A stretch of 64,000 nt of DNA from Promethearchaeota archaeon (lineage in GTDB: Archaea > Asgardarchaeota > Lokiarchaeia > Sigyniarchaeales > SOKP01): contig JAFGOA010000187.1 in assembly GCA_016926735.1 (NCBI GenBank), positions 22,920-86,919 on the forward strand. Reading direction: 5' to 3'. Numbering within the stretch: the first letter of the stretch is position 1; each line of letters starts with the position of its first letter. The position numbers were made by a program, and so were the translations under genes. Below, piece after piece: positions 55,825 to 64,000 of this stretch. The notes beneath the pieces were generated by a model, which was given only the letters and a program-made list of their open reading frames with translations, searched no databases and had not been told where the DNA came from.

Positions 55825-57027
55825 TTAAAGATAAAGATACCCTTGATGATTTCCTTTTGTGCTTAATCTAAGGCTACCAATCAATATTTTCTTTACCTTA
55901 ACTTGTTCTTTATAACTCAAATCAGAGAACAATAAGATATACTCTTTTTCTAAGTTAATTGAAAAAAGTAAACCTATTTTTATTAATGTAGAACGCGCTG
56001 TAAGAAGAGCAATTATTACATAATGATATGGTAATTTTATTAATTCTTCAGGATTAATTTCTGATTCCAAAATTTTATCTGCTTCTTCGTCATAATCATG
56101 TTTAATAAACTTGATATCATTCAACGGAATAGTCATCTTTCTATATTCTTCTAAAATCTTAGAAAATTGACTTTGTCTTAAAAATCGTCTCTCTTCTTTA
56201 CTTCTATCATAGAAAAATTCATTTATCTCTTTAATTGTAAGAATTTTTCTGTTTTTTTTTGTTTTTGCATTTTTTTCTATTTCTTTTAATTCTTCAACTT
56301 CCTCATCTTGAAATAAAAGAATAAAATCTGGATCAATAGCATTAATGAAGAAAGTTTTGTATATAATCCCTGCTTCTGTCTTAATCCAACCATCAGTATC
56401 AATAAGAATGAAATCTGAATCTTTATGTTTCTTTGTATAATTTTGAATTATTTCCTTACATAAATGAGAAACAATAAACTTTAAGTTTCCTTTTGGAAAA
56501 GTAGCACCAATAAATTTTGTATATTCTGGTTTTATATCTTTCCCTGACACAATTAAATCTTTAATCTCACCCATATTAATTGTTGTAGGTAGATACATTA
56601 TTTGTTGTCCTAAATCAGAATCTAGATATCCTCCTTTAAAATTATTCTTTAATAGATTATTAGCCAAATATTTAATTAATGCAGTTTTTCCACTACTGAT
56701 TCCTAATGTCATAATTTTTACAGGATTTTCATCACTTTTATTTGAGATAAAAGTGATAATTTCATCTTTAATTACTTCCCATTCCTTTGAAATAGAATTA
56801 TTTTTTATATGTTCTAAATTATCTTCTGGTTTATTTGCCGTAATCTCTAATTTAGAATCATCCAAAGCATTGAATGGATATCTTGTAGCACTGGGAATAA
56901 TAAGATTTGTCTCTTTATTCTTATTTGATAAATCTCTTCCAAAAATTTCGACTATTCCTTCTAATATTTCAACTCTAGTTGGTCCCTTTATCAAAAGAGT
57001 ATGTCCCTTTTTTAATTCTTTTATCAT
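55825..57027 (-). CDS. Clp1/Nol9-family polynucleotide 5'-hydroxyl kinase
   Basis: A 400-residue RNA kinase-like P-loop protein. The Walker A is LGISSGKTAL (about residues 108-117), where typical Clp1 proteins have GxxxSGKT; GGYLDSDLGQQ carries the family's DxDxGQ motif, and LIDTDGWI follows. Archaeal Clp1 homologues phosphorylate RNA or DNA 5'-OH ends; in humans CLP1 associates with the tRNA splicing endonuclease, which produces 5'-OH exon ends. ATG with GAGGA about 7 nt upstream. No adjacent RNA-processing gene. Confidence 0.85.
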   Translation of the reverse strand: MIKELKKGHTLLIKGPTRVEILEGIVEIFGRDLSNKNKETNLIIPSATRYPFNALDDSKLEITANKPEDNLEHIKNNSISKEWEVIKDEIITFISNKSDENPVKIMTLGISSGKTALIKYLANNLLKNNFKGGYLDSDLGQQIMYLPTTINMGEIKDLIVSGKDIKPEYTKFIGATFPKGNLKFIVSHLCKEIIQNYTKKHKDSDFILIDTDGWIKTEAGIIYKTFFINAIDPDFILLFQDEEVEELKEIEKNAKTKKNRKILTIKEINEFFYDRSKEERRFLRQSQFSKILEEYRKMTIPLNDIKFIKHDYDEEADKILESEINPEELIKLPYHYVIIALLTARSTLIKIGLLFSINLEKEYILLFSDLSYKEQVKVKKILIGSLRLSTKGNHQGYLYL

Positions 57028-57100
57028 AAATTATCCTCTTAATTTAGAAATATGATATTTGTTTAAAATAGATAGTTTAATTCTCATTTTATTAATATAA

Positions 57101-57544
57101 TCAAATATGTAATTCATAAATACGGTATATCTCTTCAAAACCTAATTTAGTAAATAATTTTTGTGCGGGTTTAAATTTAAATGGTCTAGAAGCAATTCTT
57201 ATAGATTGAATATGATTTTTTTTAAAGTAATCTATAATAGAATGAATTATTTTTTCACCAATACCAGTTCTCCTTCTATCTTCTTGTACTATTAAATTTG
57301 AGATATATCCAAACCTAATTCCATTATCTGAAACTTTAACAGCACAAAAAGCCATACCAAGAACATGATTAGTCTCTGTTTCAAATGCAACTAAAACTTG
57401 ACTGTTATTGTCTTCCCTCATTTGTTTTTCTATACTTGATCTCCATCTTTCTTCATTGAATTCTTGCTCCTTAATCTCGCATAAGATTTTCATCAATTCC
57501 GTTATCTCGTCAATATCCTGTTCAGAAAATTCCCGTATAATCAT
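57101..57544 (-). CDS. GNAT family N-acetyltransferase
   Basis: A 147-residue acetyltransferase. The acetyl-CoA loop EDRRRTGIGEKIIHSIIDYF is at about residues 88-107, preceded by FGYISNLIVQ and followed by IRIASRPFKFKPAQKLFTKLGFEEIYRI. Substrate unknown. It lies between the Clp1-like gene and the ferredoxin gene on the same strand, but with 73-nt and 104-nt gaps. Confidence 0.88.
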   Translation of the reverse strand: MIIREFSEQDIDEITELMKILCEIKEQEFNEERWRSSIEKQMREDNNSQVLVAFETETNHVLGMAFCAVKVSDNGIRFGYISNLIVQEDRRRTGIGEKIIHSIIDYFKKNHIQSIRIASRPFKFKPAQKLFTKLGFEEIYRIYELHI

Positions 57545-57648
57545 GTGAAGATAATTTTATGTTAAAATCATTTGAAACTATATTTAAACTAATTAAAGAA
57601 TTAATAAATATTTATTTGAATCGGATAATTTTTATTTTTTTATAAAAT

Positions 57649-58242
57649 TTACACAATTATATTGGGTATTGGAATTCCGTGTTCCTTATTTTTAACTAAG
57701 GATATTGCTTTCATTGGACAATTTTCAACACATAAACCACATCCATAACATTTTTTTTCGTTAAACGTAAGTATACCGTCTCTTATTTTTCTAGCTTCAA
57801 AAAAGCAAATCTCTTCACATTTTGCACATAAATCACACAAATTAGTATCAGTTGCAGCTAAACAGCTTATTCTTAAATTGTTGTTGTACTCTCCTTGGTT
57901 TATTATTTGTAGATTTGGAATACAACAGCATGAACAACAGTTGCAAATTTCCGTAATCTGATATGTTTTTTTTATAAAAAAAACACGACATAAATTTTTT
58001 CTCTTCTTTGCTTTCTGTATTATTGATAAAGCTATTGTTTTGTCTATAGGAATGGCTTGTTTAAGATGTTTCTTTAATGCATGTTCAAATAAAATACAAA
58101 CCTCCCATGTATCTTCCGGACACTTTTGATTTTTAGAACGACAAGGACATATTCTAAGAGATATATTATTTGCCTTGTTTATAAATTCAATCGCTTTTTC
58201 TCTTGGAATAATTAATGAATTAGTTTTATCATGATCACACAT
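57649..58242 (-). CDS. Multi-cluster 4Fe-4S ferredoxin-type protein
   Basis: A 197-residue cysteine-rich protein. Its C-terminal 80 residues hold two 4Fe-4S motifs, CDLCAKCEEIC and CYGCGLCVENCP. The N-terminal part adds ICPCRSKNQKC and EICNCCSCCC, a pattern known in uncharacterised archaeal and clostridial ferredoxin-like proteins. It is probably a cytosolic electron carrier or redox subunit. It lies 36 nt downstream of the FmdE-like gene and is likely co-transcribed with it. Confidence 0.85.
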   Translation of the reverse strand: MCDHDKTNSLIIPREKAIEFINKANNISLRICPCRSKNQKCPEDTWEVCILFEHALKKHLKQAIPIDKTIALSIIQKAKKRKNLCRVFFIKKTYQITEICNCCSCCCIPNLQIINQGEYNNNLRISCLAATDTNLCDLCAKCEEICFFEARKIRDGILTFNEKKCYGCGLCVENCPMKAISLVKNKEHGIPIPNIIV

Positions 58243-58278
58243 TCTAGCTCTTAAAAATTAATAAATATTAATAAATTT

Positions 58279-58818
58279 TTATTTCTCTTTAGTTTCCAAT
58301 TCTAAATAGCATGGAATACATATTTTTTTTTCATTATAGATTTTAATACGAGTACTCATAGTTGGATCTTGACAATTTTCACAAATAATCCTATCATAGA
58401 TTTGAGCTTCTTGAGGTGGATTAAATTCTGTTTCTCTTATATTAAAAATATCATTTGGATCGGAATTGATAATAAAATCTATTCTTTCCTCTCTTGAAAA
58501 TGCTTGTTGATTTTTACTATCATTTTTTAATCTTAGATTTATAGCCTTTTCAGATGTCCTATTGTAGAATGTATAATTATTTTTCCCATAATCCTTGAAT
58601 ATTAAATTTCCTTTACCAAATGTTGTGCCTAATAATCTTTGGATTGCATCAACACTACAATTATCATTCTCTACGATCGCAACTAATTCCTCATCAATAG
58701 AAAATGAATTTCCTTGTTCTAATATATATTTTGAAACTAACACTCCTATTGCTAAACCTGGACAACTATGTCCATGAAATTCAATAGCTTTTTCCATTAA
58801 ATCATTTATATTTCTCAT
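58279..58818 (-). CDS. FmdE domain protein with C-terminal zinc finger
   Basis: A 179-residue protein of the FmdE family. AIEFHGHSCPGLAIG (about residues 12-26), DNCSVDAIQRLLGTTFGKGNLIFKDYGK (shown in part) and YTFYNR match formylmethanofuran dehydrogenase subunit E. The C-terminal CENCQ-x20-CIPCY looks like a zinc finger. FmdE itself is dispensable for formylmethanofuran dehydrogenase, and the actual role of the family is unclear (metal or molybdopterin-related). The ferredoxin gene downstream supports a redox context. Confidence 0.85.
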   Translation of the reverse strand: MRNINDLMEKAIEFHGHSCPGLAIGVLVSKYILEQGNSFSIDEELVAIVENDNCSVDAIQRLLGTTFGKGNLIFKDYGKNNYTFYNRTSEKAINLRLKNDSKNQQAFSREERIDFIINSDPNDIFNIRETEFNPPQEAQIYDRIICENCQDPTMSTRIKIYNEKKICIPCYLELETKEK

Positions 58819-58916
58819 CTTTGTGAATATTTTATTTTAAATAATTTATAGTTTTGTCATTGAATTTATAGAATTTATATCTAATGCTTAATATCAATTA
58901 ATGGTAATAGAATATA

Positions 58917-59411
58917 ATGGTGATTCAATTTAAATTTTTAATTGACGCAATGTTAGGAAGACTTGCAAGGTTTTTAAGAATATTTGGTTATGATACTGTC
59001 TATGCAAACGATTTAGAGAAAGAATTTGATATATATTCAATTTCAGATGACAAATTAATAGAGTATGCTAAAAAAACTAATAGAATATTAATAACTAAAG
59101 ATTTGCCTTTATATAAGAGATTTAATGAACAAAGTTTTTTTTTGGAAGGAAAGGATGTGTATGGTTATTTAAGACAATTAAAATCAAAATTTAATATAAC
59201 CTTTAAAATTGATATTGGAAAAGCTCATTGTTCAAGATGCAATGCTAGACTTAAAAAGATTTTAGATAAAAATCTCATCAAAGATCAATTGAAAGATGAT
59301 ACTTTTAAATATTATAATAATTTTTATCAATGTCTAAACTCTAATTGTAAAAAGATATTTTGGAATGGTTCTCATATAAAAAATATTGAAAAAAAATTGA
59401 ATGAAATATAG
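58917..59411 (+). CDS. Mut7-C type RNase-domain protein with zinc ribbon
   Basis: A 164-residue protein with a PIN-like Mut7-C nuclease domain: FLIDAMLGRLARFLRIFGYDT (shown in part; DxMLG/LARxLRxxGYD is the hallmark), ISDDKLIEYA and ILITKDLPL. The C-terminus has HCSRCNARLKK and CLNSNCKKIFW, the paired knuckles of the usual zinc ribbon. Predicted to cut RNA; a specific substrate is not known. Confidence 0.9.
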   Translation: MVIQFKFLIDAMLGRLARFLRIFGYDTVYANDLEKEFDIYSISDDKLIEYAKKTNRILITKDLPLYKRFNEQSFFLEGKDVYGYLRQLKSKFNITFKIDIGKAHCSRCNARLKKILDKNLIKDQLKDDTFKYYNNFYQCLNSNCKKIFWNGSHIKNIEKKLNEI

Positions 59412-59512
59412 TATAATAATTTAATAATTTCGAACTTCTTTTAATCAAATTAAAGAGAGCCAATAAGGAGAAATTGTTGTTAAATTATATTTGTTTTTTT
59501 TAAATAGTAGAT

Positions 59513-59740
59513 TTATTCTTTTTTAAAATGGGTTTGTTTAATTTCCTCAAATGATTTCTTTGTTTTTTCCATATCATCATTACAATTACCTTTCTTATAC
59601 ATTGTATAAGCTTGGTTAAGTAATTCAAGACATTTTTTATATTCTTTATTTTTAAAATGATTTTCTGATAACTCTACTAAATAATCTCCTTTCTTTTTAT
59701 AAAATTCATTCCATTGTCCAGAAGTATCCACATTACTCAT
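59513..59740 (-). CDS. Small helical (TPR-like) protein
   Basis: A 75-residue, charged, all-helical protein. The segment YLVELSENHFKNKEYKKCLELLNQAYTMYKKG fits one tetratricopeptide-like helix pair (shown in part; residues about 19-50). No signal peptide. It may mediate a protein contact. Family unknown. Confidence 0.5.
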   Translation of the reverse strand: MSNVDTSGQWNEFYKKKGDYLVELSENHFKNKEYKKCLELLNQAYTMYKKGNCNDDMEKTKKSFEEIKQTHFKKE

Positions 59741-59847
59741 ATGATTCCAACAAATTATTAGATTTTATTTTATATAATATAACAAAAAGATTACCATATA
59801 AACATTTTTAATATTTCATACTAATATTTGCAGCTTATTAATATAGG

Positions 59848-60969
59848 TTAATTTTTTTCCTTCGAATTTATGATAAGAGGAATTTTACCTTCATATAATA
59901 ATTGATCCAAGATAACTATTGCTGTCATCGCTTCTACAACAATTACTGCCCTTGGAACAATACAAGGGTCATGTCTCCCAGTTAAGGTTAATACAGATTC
60001 TTCTAACTTATTTATATCAACAGTTTTTTGCTCCTGTCCTATAGAAGCAGTTGGTTTGACGGCAATTTGAAATTCAATTGGCATACCTATTGAGATACCT
60101 CCTATTATTCCCCCACTATCGTTTTTTACTGTTTCGATTTTCCCTTTCTTAATTATCCAAGGGTCATTATGTTGTGAACCTTTCATTTTTGTAGAATTGA
60201 ATCCAGCTCCAAATTCAATACCTTTGATAGAGCCTATTGAAAAAATAGCTTTACTTAAATTAGATTCTAATCCTTCAAAAATTGGGCTTCCCAAACCTGG
60301 AGGAACATTTTTCACTATACATTTGATTATTCCCCCAACAGAATCATTCTCCTTTTTAGCATTCTCAATTACTTCTATCATGTTCTTAGATTTATTTGCA
60401 TCAAGACACCTTACTATTGACATTTCTCTCTGTTTTTCAATTTCATATAATGTATCTAAATTATAATTCTGATTATCAACTATATCTCCAATACTCTTTG
60501 TATATGCAAAAATATCTATTTTAAATTCTTTTAAAATAAGTTTTGCAATTGCGCCTGCCATTACGATCCCAGCAGTAATCCTACCAGAAAATCTTCCTGA
60601 ACCTCGATAATCAGAATTACCTCCATATCTTTTCAAAGCTGAATAATCTACGTGCGAAGGACGTAATAAATTCTTATATTTTTCATATTTAGAAGATTTA
60701 GTATCTTTATTTTTAATTATTAAACAAATAGGAGCACCAGTTGTTTTATTTTTAAAAACTCCAGATAGAATTTTTACTATATCTGGTTCATTTCTTGAAG
60801 TAGAAATTTTTGATTGTCCTGGTTTTCTTTTATTAAGCTCTTTTTGGATTAATTCTAACTTAATTTCCAACCCTGCAGGTATACCATCAATAATTATACC
60901 AATTACATCTCCATGACTTTCTCCAAAAGAAGTTATTTTAAATATTTTTCCTAATGTATTTCCTCCCAT
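59848..60969 (-). CDS. aroC: Chorismate synthase
   Basis: A 373-residue FMN-dependent enzyme that converts 5-enolpyruvylshikimate-3-phosphate to chorismate, the last shikimate step. The family signatures GESHGDVIG (about residues 16-24), RPSHVDYSA, RYGGNSDYRGSGRFSGR and GRHDPCIVPRAV are all present. Normal length. It is divergent from aroA, which supplies its substrate; the two share a 248-nt intergenic region. Confidence 0.97.
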   Translation of the reverse strand: MGGNTLGKIFKITSFGESHGDVIGIIIDGIPAGLEIKLELIQKELNKRKPGQSKISTSRNEPDIVKILSGVFKNKTTGAPICLIIKNKDTKSSKYEKYKNLLRPSHVDYSALKRYGGNSDYRGSGRFSGRITAGIVMAGAIAKLILKEFKIDIFAYTKSIGDIVDNQNYNLDTLYEIEKQREMSIVRCLDANKSKNMIEVIENAKKENDSVGGIIKCIVKNVPPGLGSPIFEGLESNLSKAIFSIGSIKGIEFGAGFNSTKMKGSQHNDPWIIKKGKIETVKNDSGGIIGGISIGMPIEFQIAVKPTASIGQEQKTVDINKLEESVLTLTGRHDPCIVPRAVIVVEAMTAIVILDQLLYEGKIPLIINSKEKN

Positions 60970-61217
60970 TGTTCTTAAAACTCTCTTAGCCTATTGTTGA
61001 TTATATTTTAATTATTTTCACTATACATATTAGCTTATCTAATTAAGTGAATCTTATTAAAATTAAAATTCTTTTTCTAATAAACCTTTTTTCCAATTAT
61101 AAAAAAATGACTATTAAAAACAAATTAAATAATACAATCTTTAATATAATTAAATCCTAATAATTAACATAAGTAATAAGATTGATAACCTAAATATATA
61201 AAATTCTTAATATTACG

Positions 61218-62546
61218 ATGAATCTTATAATTAATATAGCTCCAAATGCTCTCAATGGGGAGATTATACCTCCAGGATCTAAAAGTCATTCTCATAGAGC
61301 ATTAATTTTAGCTGGATTTGCTCAAGGTGCCTCAATTATAAATAATCCACTAATTTTTGGAGATGTGGACGTCACAATAAATATTTTAAAAACATTAGGT
61401 ATTAAAATTGCTGAAATTAAAAAAGGATCTTATGTAATTAGTGGAAGAAAAGACTTTTTTTTAAAACAAATGCCTCCTCTAGATTGTAAAAATTCTGGAA
61501 CCACTCTAAGAATATTGACCGCTTTAAGTCTATTAATCGAAGGAGGATTAAAGTTTAAAGGAATTTTTTTAGAGAGAGAAAGACCCATATTACCTCTGCT
61601 TGATGCTTTAAAAAATTTAGGTGCTGAATATAAATTAGAAGAAAATACTTTACATATTAAAAGAAAGAAAGATATTTATATTCCAATTAATATAAAAGGT
61701 GATATAAGTTCCCAATTTATTACTGCTTTATTAATTCTATGTCCTCTAATTAAATGTAAGGATACTAATGTTATATATCTCAATATTACGACACCTTTAG
61801 TCTCGTATCCCTATGTGGAAATTACCTTAAATATTTTAAAAACATTTGGGATTAATATTATTGAAAAAAGAGAGAGCAATAATTTAATAAGTTATATTAT
61901 TGAAACAGGTCAAATATTAAGAACACAATTATATGATATTCCTTCTGATTTTTCTTCAGCTGCAGTTATAATCGCTGCTGTTATTCTTTGTCCTCTTGAC
62001 TCAAAAGTTGAATTTAAGAATTTGAATTTCCAAGATCCTCAAGGAGATAAAAGATTTATTAATATTCTTCAAGATATGGGTGCAAAAATAGATGTTTTTG
62101 AAGAAAAAAAGAAAATTATAGTGTATGGAAATATAAATAAAAATCCATTAAAAGGAATAAAGATCGATTTAAATGATATCCCCGACCTTTTTCCAATTTT
62201 ATCCGTAATTGGGACATTTGCCCAAGGAGAAACAATTTTAGTAAATGCTCATAATTTAAGGTTTAAAGAATGTGATAGAATTTCAATCATGGCAAGAGAA
62301 TTACAGAAAAAGGGAGTAAAAGTTATAGAGAAGGATGATGGAATGATAGTATATCATTGTAATGATTTAAAAGGTTCAGAGATAGATCATGAAAAAGACC
62401 ATAGAATAGCAATGGCGAATATTGTTGCCAGTTTATATGCAAATTCTGAATCAACAATAAAAAATATAGAAATAATAAAAGATTCCTATCCAAATTTTAT
62501 AGAGGATTTGGAAAAATTAGGTGCTAATATTAAGAAAATCAGGTAA
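61218..62546 (+). CDS. aroA: 3-phosphoshikimate 1-carboxyvinyltransferase (EPSP synthase)
   Basis: A 442-residue shikimate-pathway enzyme that transfers the enolpyruvyl group of PEP to shikimate 3-phosphate. It has PPGSKSHSHRALILAG (about residues 18-33), LDCKNSGTTLRILTALS, GDISSQFITALL, LRFKECDRISIMA and DHRIAMAN. The product is used by the divergently encoded chorismate synthase. The remaining aro genes are outside this window. It is convergent with rps9, 10 nt apart. Confidence 0.97.
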   Translation: MNLIINIAPNALNGEIIPPGSKSHSHRALILAGFAQGASIINNPLIFGDVDVTINILKTLGIKIAEIKKGSYVISGRKDFFLKQMPPLDCKNSGTTLRILTALSLLIEGGLKFKGIFLERERPILPLLDALKNLGAEYKLEENTLHIKRKKDIYIPINIKGDISSQFITALLILCPLIKCKDTNVIYLNITTPLVSYPYVEITLNILKTFGINIIEKRESNNLISYIIETGQILRTQLYDIPSDFSSAAVIIAAVILCPLDSKVEFKNLNFQDPQGDKRFINILQDMGAKIDVFEEKKKIIVYGNINKNPLKGIKIDLNDIPDLFPILSVIGTFAQGETILVNAHNLRFKECDRISIMARELQKKGVKVIEKDDGMIVYHCNDLKGSEIDHEKDHRIAMANIVASLYANSESTIKNIEIIKDSYPNFIEDLEKLGANIKKIR

Positions 62547-62556
62547 AAAATATAAT

Positions 62557-62967
62557 TTAACGAAAAGATTTTTGTCTTCTCTTTCTGGCTTTTGTTCCAC
62601 CAAATTTCTTTGGTTCAATTCTACGAGAATCACCGCTTAATAGCGCATCATCATATTCCCTTAAAGTTCGCTCGATTTTTTTTGTCCCAATATATTTGTT
62701 GATTACTCGAGCAATTGCAATTCTTGCAGCATCTGTTTGACCACTTATCCCTCCACCTTTAACATTAACTTCAATATCACATTTTTGAACTTTAGGGTTA
62801 TTAATTACTTCTAAAACTTCTTGAATTCTCAATTTTGCAATTTCAGGTTCATATATCTCTAAAGGAACATTGTTGATTTTAATTTGACCTTTTGCTGGAT
62901 GTCTTAAAATTGCTCTAGCAATAGCTGATTTTCTTTTTCCTGAAGATTGTATTAATTTTGTTGACAT
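62557..62967 (-). CDS. rps9: 30S ribosomal protein uS9
   Basis: A 136-residue ribosomal protein. The N-terminal SGKRKSAIARAILRHPAKG and the C-terminal KPKKFGGTKARKRRQKSFR-like tail (here RIEPKKFGGTKARKRRQKSFR, ending in the conserved R) identify uS9, whose C-terminal Arg contacts P-site tRNA. The ATG lies 5 nt after the uL13 stop; the Shine-Dalgarno GAGGT sits in the end of that gene. Confidence 0.97.
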   Translation of the reverse strand: MSTKLIQSSGKRKSAIARAILRHPAKGQIKINNVPLEIYEPEIAKLRIQEVLEVINNPKVQKCDIEVNVKGGGISGQTDAARIAIARVINKYIGTKKIERTLREYDDALLSGDSRRIEPKKFGGTKARKRRQKSFR

Positions 62968-62972
62968 AATAA

Positions 62973-63446
62973 CTAGACCTCAATCTCTTTTTTTTCCCAT
63001 CCTCCAATTCTATTACAAAGGTTTTCCAAAGTTATAAATTTATTATAATAGAAAAGGCGAGTTTTATCACAATTAGGAACTTCTTGTGGCGTTAATTTTT
63101 GATATCTTTTTTTAAATCGTTCTGGAATATCTCCGATATAAACATGAACTCTTTTTATTGCTTCTTTTCCTCGAATCTTCTTCCTCGGAAGCATTTGCTT
63201 TATTACTCTTCTCATAAATGTATCTGGTCTGCGTTTATGAAAAGGACCTCTTGAAGGATTTGTAGCAGTTCTTACATTTAATCTTATTAAATATTTAGAG
63301 TGTGTAAAATCCTTGTTTCCGCTTATAATTGCATCTTTAGCATTAATTATTACAATATTATAGCCTAATAATGCTTTTTTAGCAACTTGGCTTGCAAATC
63401 TTCCTAGTATTTTATCTTTTGCATCTAATAATTGATATTCTTGCAT
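62973..63446 (-). CDS. rpl13: 50S ribosomal protein uL13
   Basis: A 157-residue ribosomal protein. DAKDKILGRFASQVAKKALLG and VIINAKDAIISGNK are the conserved N-terminal segments; RGPFHKRRPDTFMRRVIKQMLPRK (shown in part) is the central signature. The length is the usual archaeal one. It sits in the conserved order eL18-uL13-uS9. Confidence 0.97.
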   Translation of the reverse strand: MQEYQLLDAKDKILGRFASQVAKKALLGYNIVIINAKDAIISGNKDFTHSKYLIRLNVRTATNPSRGPFHKRRPDTFMRRVIKQMLPRKKIRGKEAIKRVHVYIGDIPERFKKRYQKLTPQEVPNCDKTRLFYYNKFITLENLCNRIGGWEKKEIEV

Positions 63447-63468
63447 TTTAATTACCCTATTCTTTTAA

Positions 63469-63834
63469 TTAATAAAAGACTTTTACTTTTTTTCCCTCAG
63501 GATTCTGTTCTAATAATTCTTCTATTGAAATGAGTTTACTTCCTGATGCTGTTATTTTTTCTTTTGCAGATTTTGAATAATCTAGACAAGCAATCGTAAG
63601 TTTATGTTTTAGATCACCAATACCGAGAACCTTTCCAGGAATAACAATTACATCATTTTGCTTGGTTTTTTTATTAATACGATTTAGATTAGCTTCGACT
63701 CTATTTCTTTTTGGAGAACTTAATTTTTTTGATATCTTCCTCCAAATTCTTCTCTTTGTTTTCCATAAATCCCTGATCAATTTTCTTGTATAATAATTTG
63801 TTGGACCAGTAACTTTATGACTCAATAGTGACAC
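63469..63834 (-). CDS. rpl18e: 50S ribosomal protein eL18
   Basis: A 121-residue eL18. The segments TNYYTRKLIRDLWKT, SPKRNRVEANLNRI and VIVIPGKVLGIGDLKHKLTIACLDYS (shown in part) match archaeal eL18. Start is GTG at 63834. A TATA box about 26 nt upstream makes the mRNA nearly leaderless. First gene of the eL18-uL13-uS9 operon. Confidence 0.96.
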   Translation of the reverse strand: MSLLSHKVTGPTNYYTRKLIRDLWKTKRRIWRKISKKLSSPKRNRVEANLNRINKKTKQNDVIVIPGKVLGIGDLKHKLTIACLDYSKSAKEKITASGSKLISIEELLEQNPEGKKVKVFY

Positions 63835-63852
63835 TTCTTTTTATTCTTAATA

Positions 63853-63868
63853 TGTATATATATAAAAA
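63853..63868 (-). promoter_or_regulatory. TATA box of the eL18-uL13-uS9 operon
   Basis: On the minus strand an alternating TATATATATA stretch is centred about 26 nt upstream of the GTG start of eL18. This spacing places transcription initiation at or within a few nt of the start codon. Confidence 0.55.
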
Positions 63869-64000
63869 TTTGATAATTTAATAAATTTTTGATTGATTTA
63901 TCTTTTATCACTTAAGAAGACCCCTTCCTTTATGGAGGGAATGAATTGAGTGAGGATATCTATAAATCAATAATTCACCATTGTATGATTCTTTTTTAAG

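Noticed and set aside
1..64000. CRISPR arrays, insertion sequences or integrated virus
   Set aside because: No regularly spaced repeats, transposase, integrase or phage structural genes were seen.

Overview
The window reads as chromosomal DNA from an Asgard archaeon, most like the Lokiarchaeia (Promethearchaeota). It is very AT-rich. It carries a 381-residue actin close to eukaryotic actins, two Ras/Rab-like small GTPases, roadblock/longin-type small proteins, a proteasome-activating AAA+ ATPase with a C-terminal HbYX tail, a RIO2 kinase, a PPP-type phosphatase, an LSm protein, RpoK, aEF1B and archaeal ribosomal proteins. These sit beside genes of bacterial flavour (MutS/MutL, a Bacteroidetes-type PurM). 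The lineage call is inference from gene content; no rRNA is present.

Layout. 1-4.8 kb: small regulators, a class II aldolase, a TIM-barrel isomerase, a ribbon-helix-helix regulator, NadC and a roadblock protein. 4.8-10 kb: a minus-strand run purB-purM-PfkB kinase-CPBP protease-phosphoesterase. 10-15 kb: zinc protein, tldD-tldE, sugar-nucleotide decarboxylase with a DUF1616 protein. 15-24 kb: GTPase with zinc ribbon, Hef helicase-nuclease, an intron-rich tRNA-Val, rpoK, PAN divergent from actin, second GTPase. 24.6-32.5 kb: iorA, three tandem MtdA/MtdB-like dehydrogenases, a TauE-family permease with a 46-residue membrane protein, and iorB. 32.5-45 kb: EamA transporter, acetyltransferase, aldo/keto reductase, zinc-finger protein and aEF1B, mutS-mutL, hydrolase, RIO2. 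45-59 kb: LSm, PPP phosphatase, solitary adenine methyltransferase, PhoU-like regulator, acidic protein, hydrolase, an ATP-grasp/M14 pair, Clp1-type RNA kinase, ferredoxin-FmdE pair. 59-64 kb: aroC, aroA and the eL18-uL13-uS9 operon.

The most unusual content is RNA splicing. A tRNA-Val(CAC) gene can be folded only if three short introns (33, 29 and 30 nt) are removed at positions 28/29, 44/45 and 59/60; each junction forms a bulge-helix-bulge (BHB). A matching 30-nt BHB element with two in-frame stop codons interrupts the protein gene iorB exactly where the conserved GSE-x-HG motif lies. Its removal restores the full protein. This points to a splicing endonuclease with relaxed specificity acting on mRNA as well as tRNA. 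A Clp1-family RNA 5'-kinase is encoded in the same window.

Other points of interest are the three MtdB paralogues with apparently different cofactor signatures lying between iorA and iorB, a translationally coupled ATP-grasp ligase/M14 carboxypeptidase pair, a Rab-like GTPase that ends in a zinc ribbon, several structured intergenic stretches that may be non-coding RNAs (one with a predicted pseudoknot), and three genes whose conserved N-termini lie upstream of any AUG, GUG or UUG.
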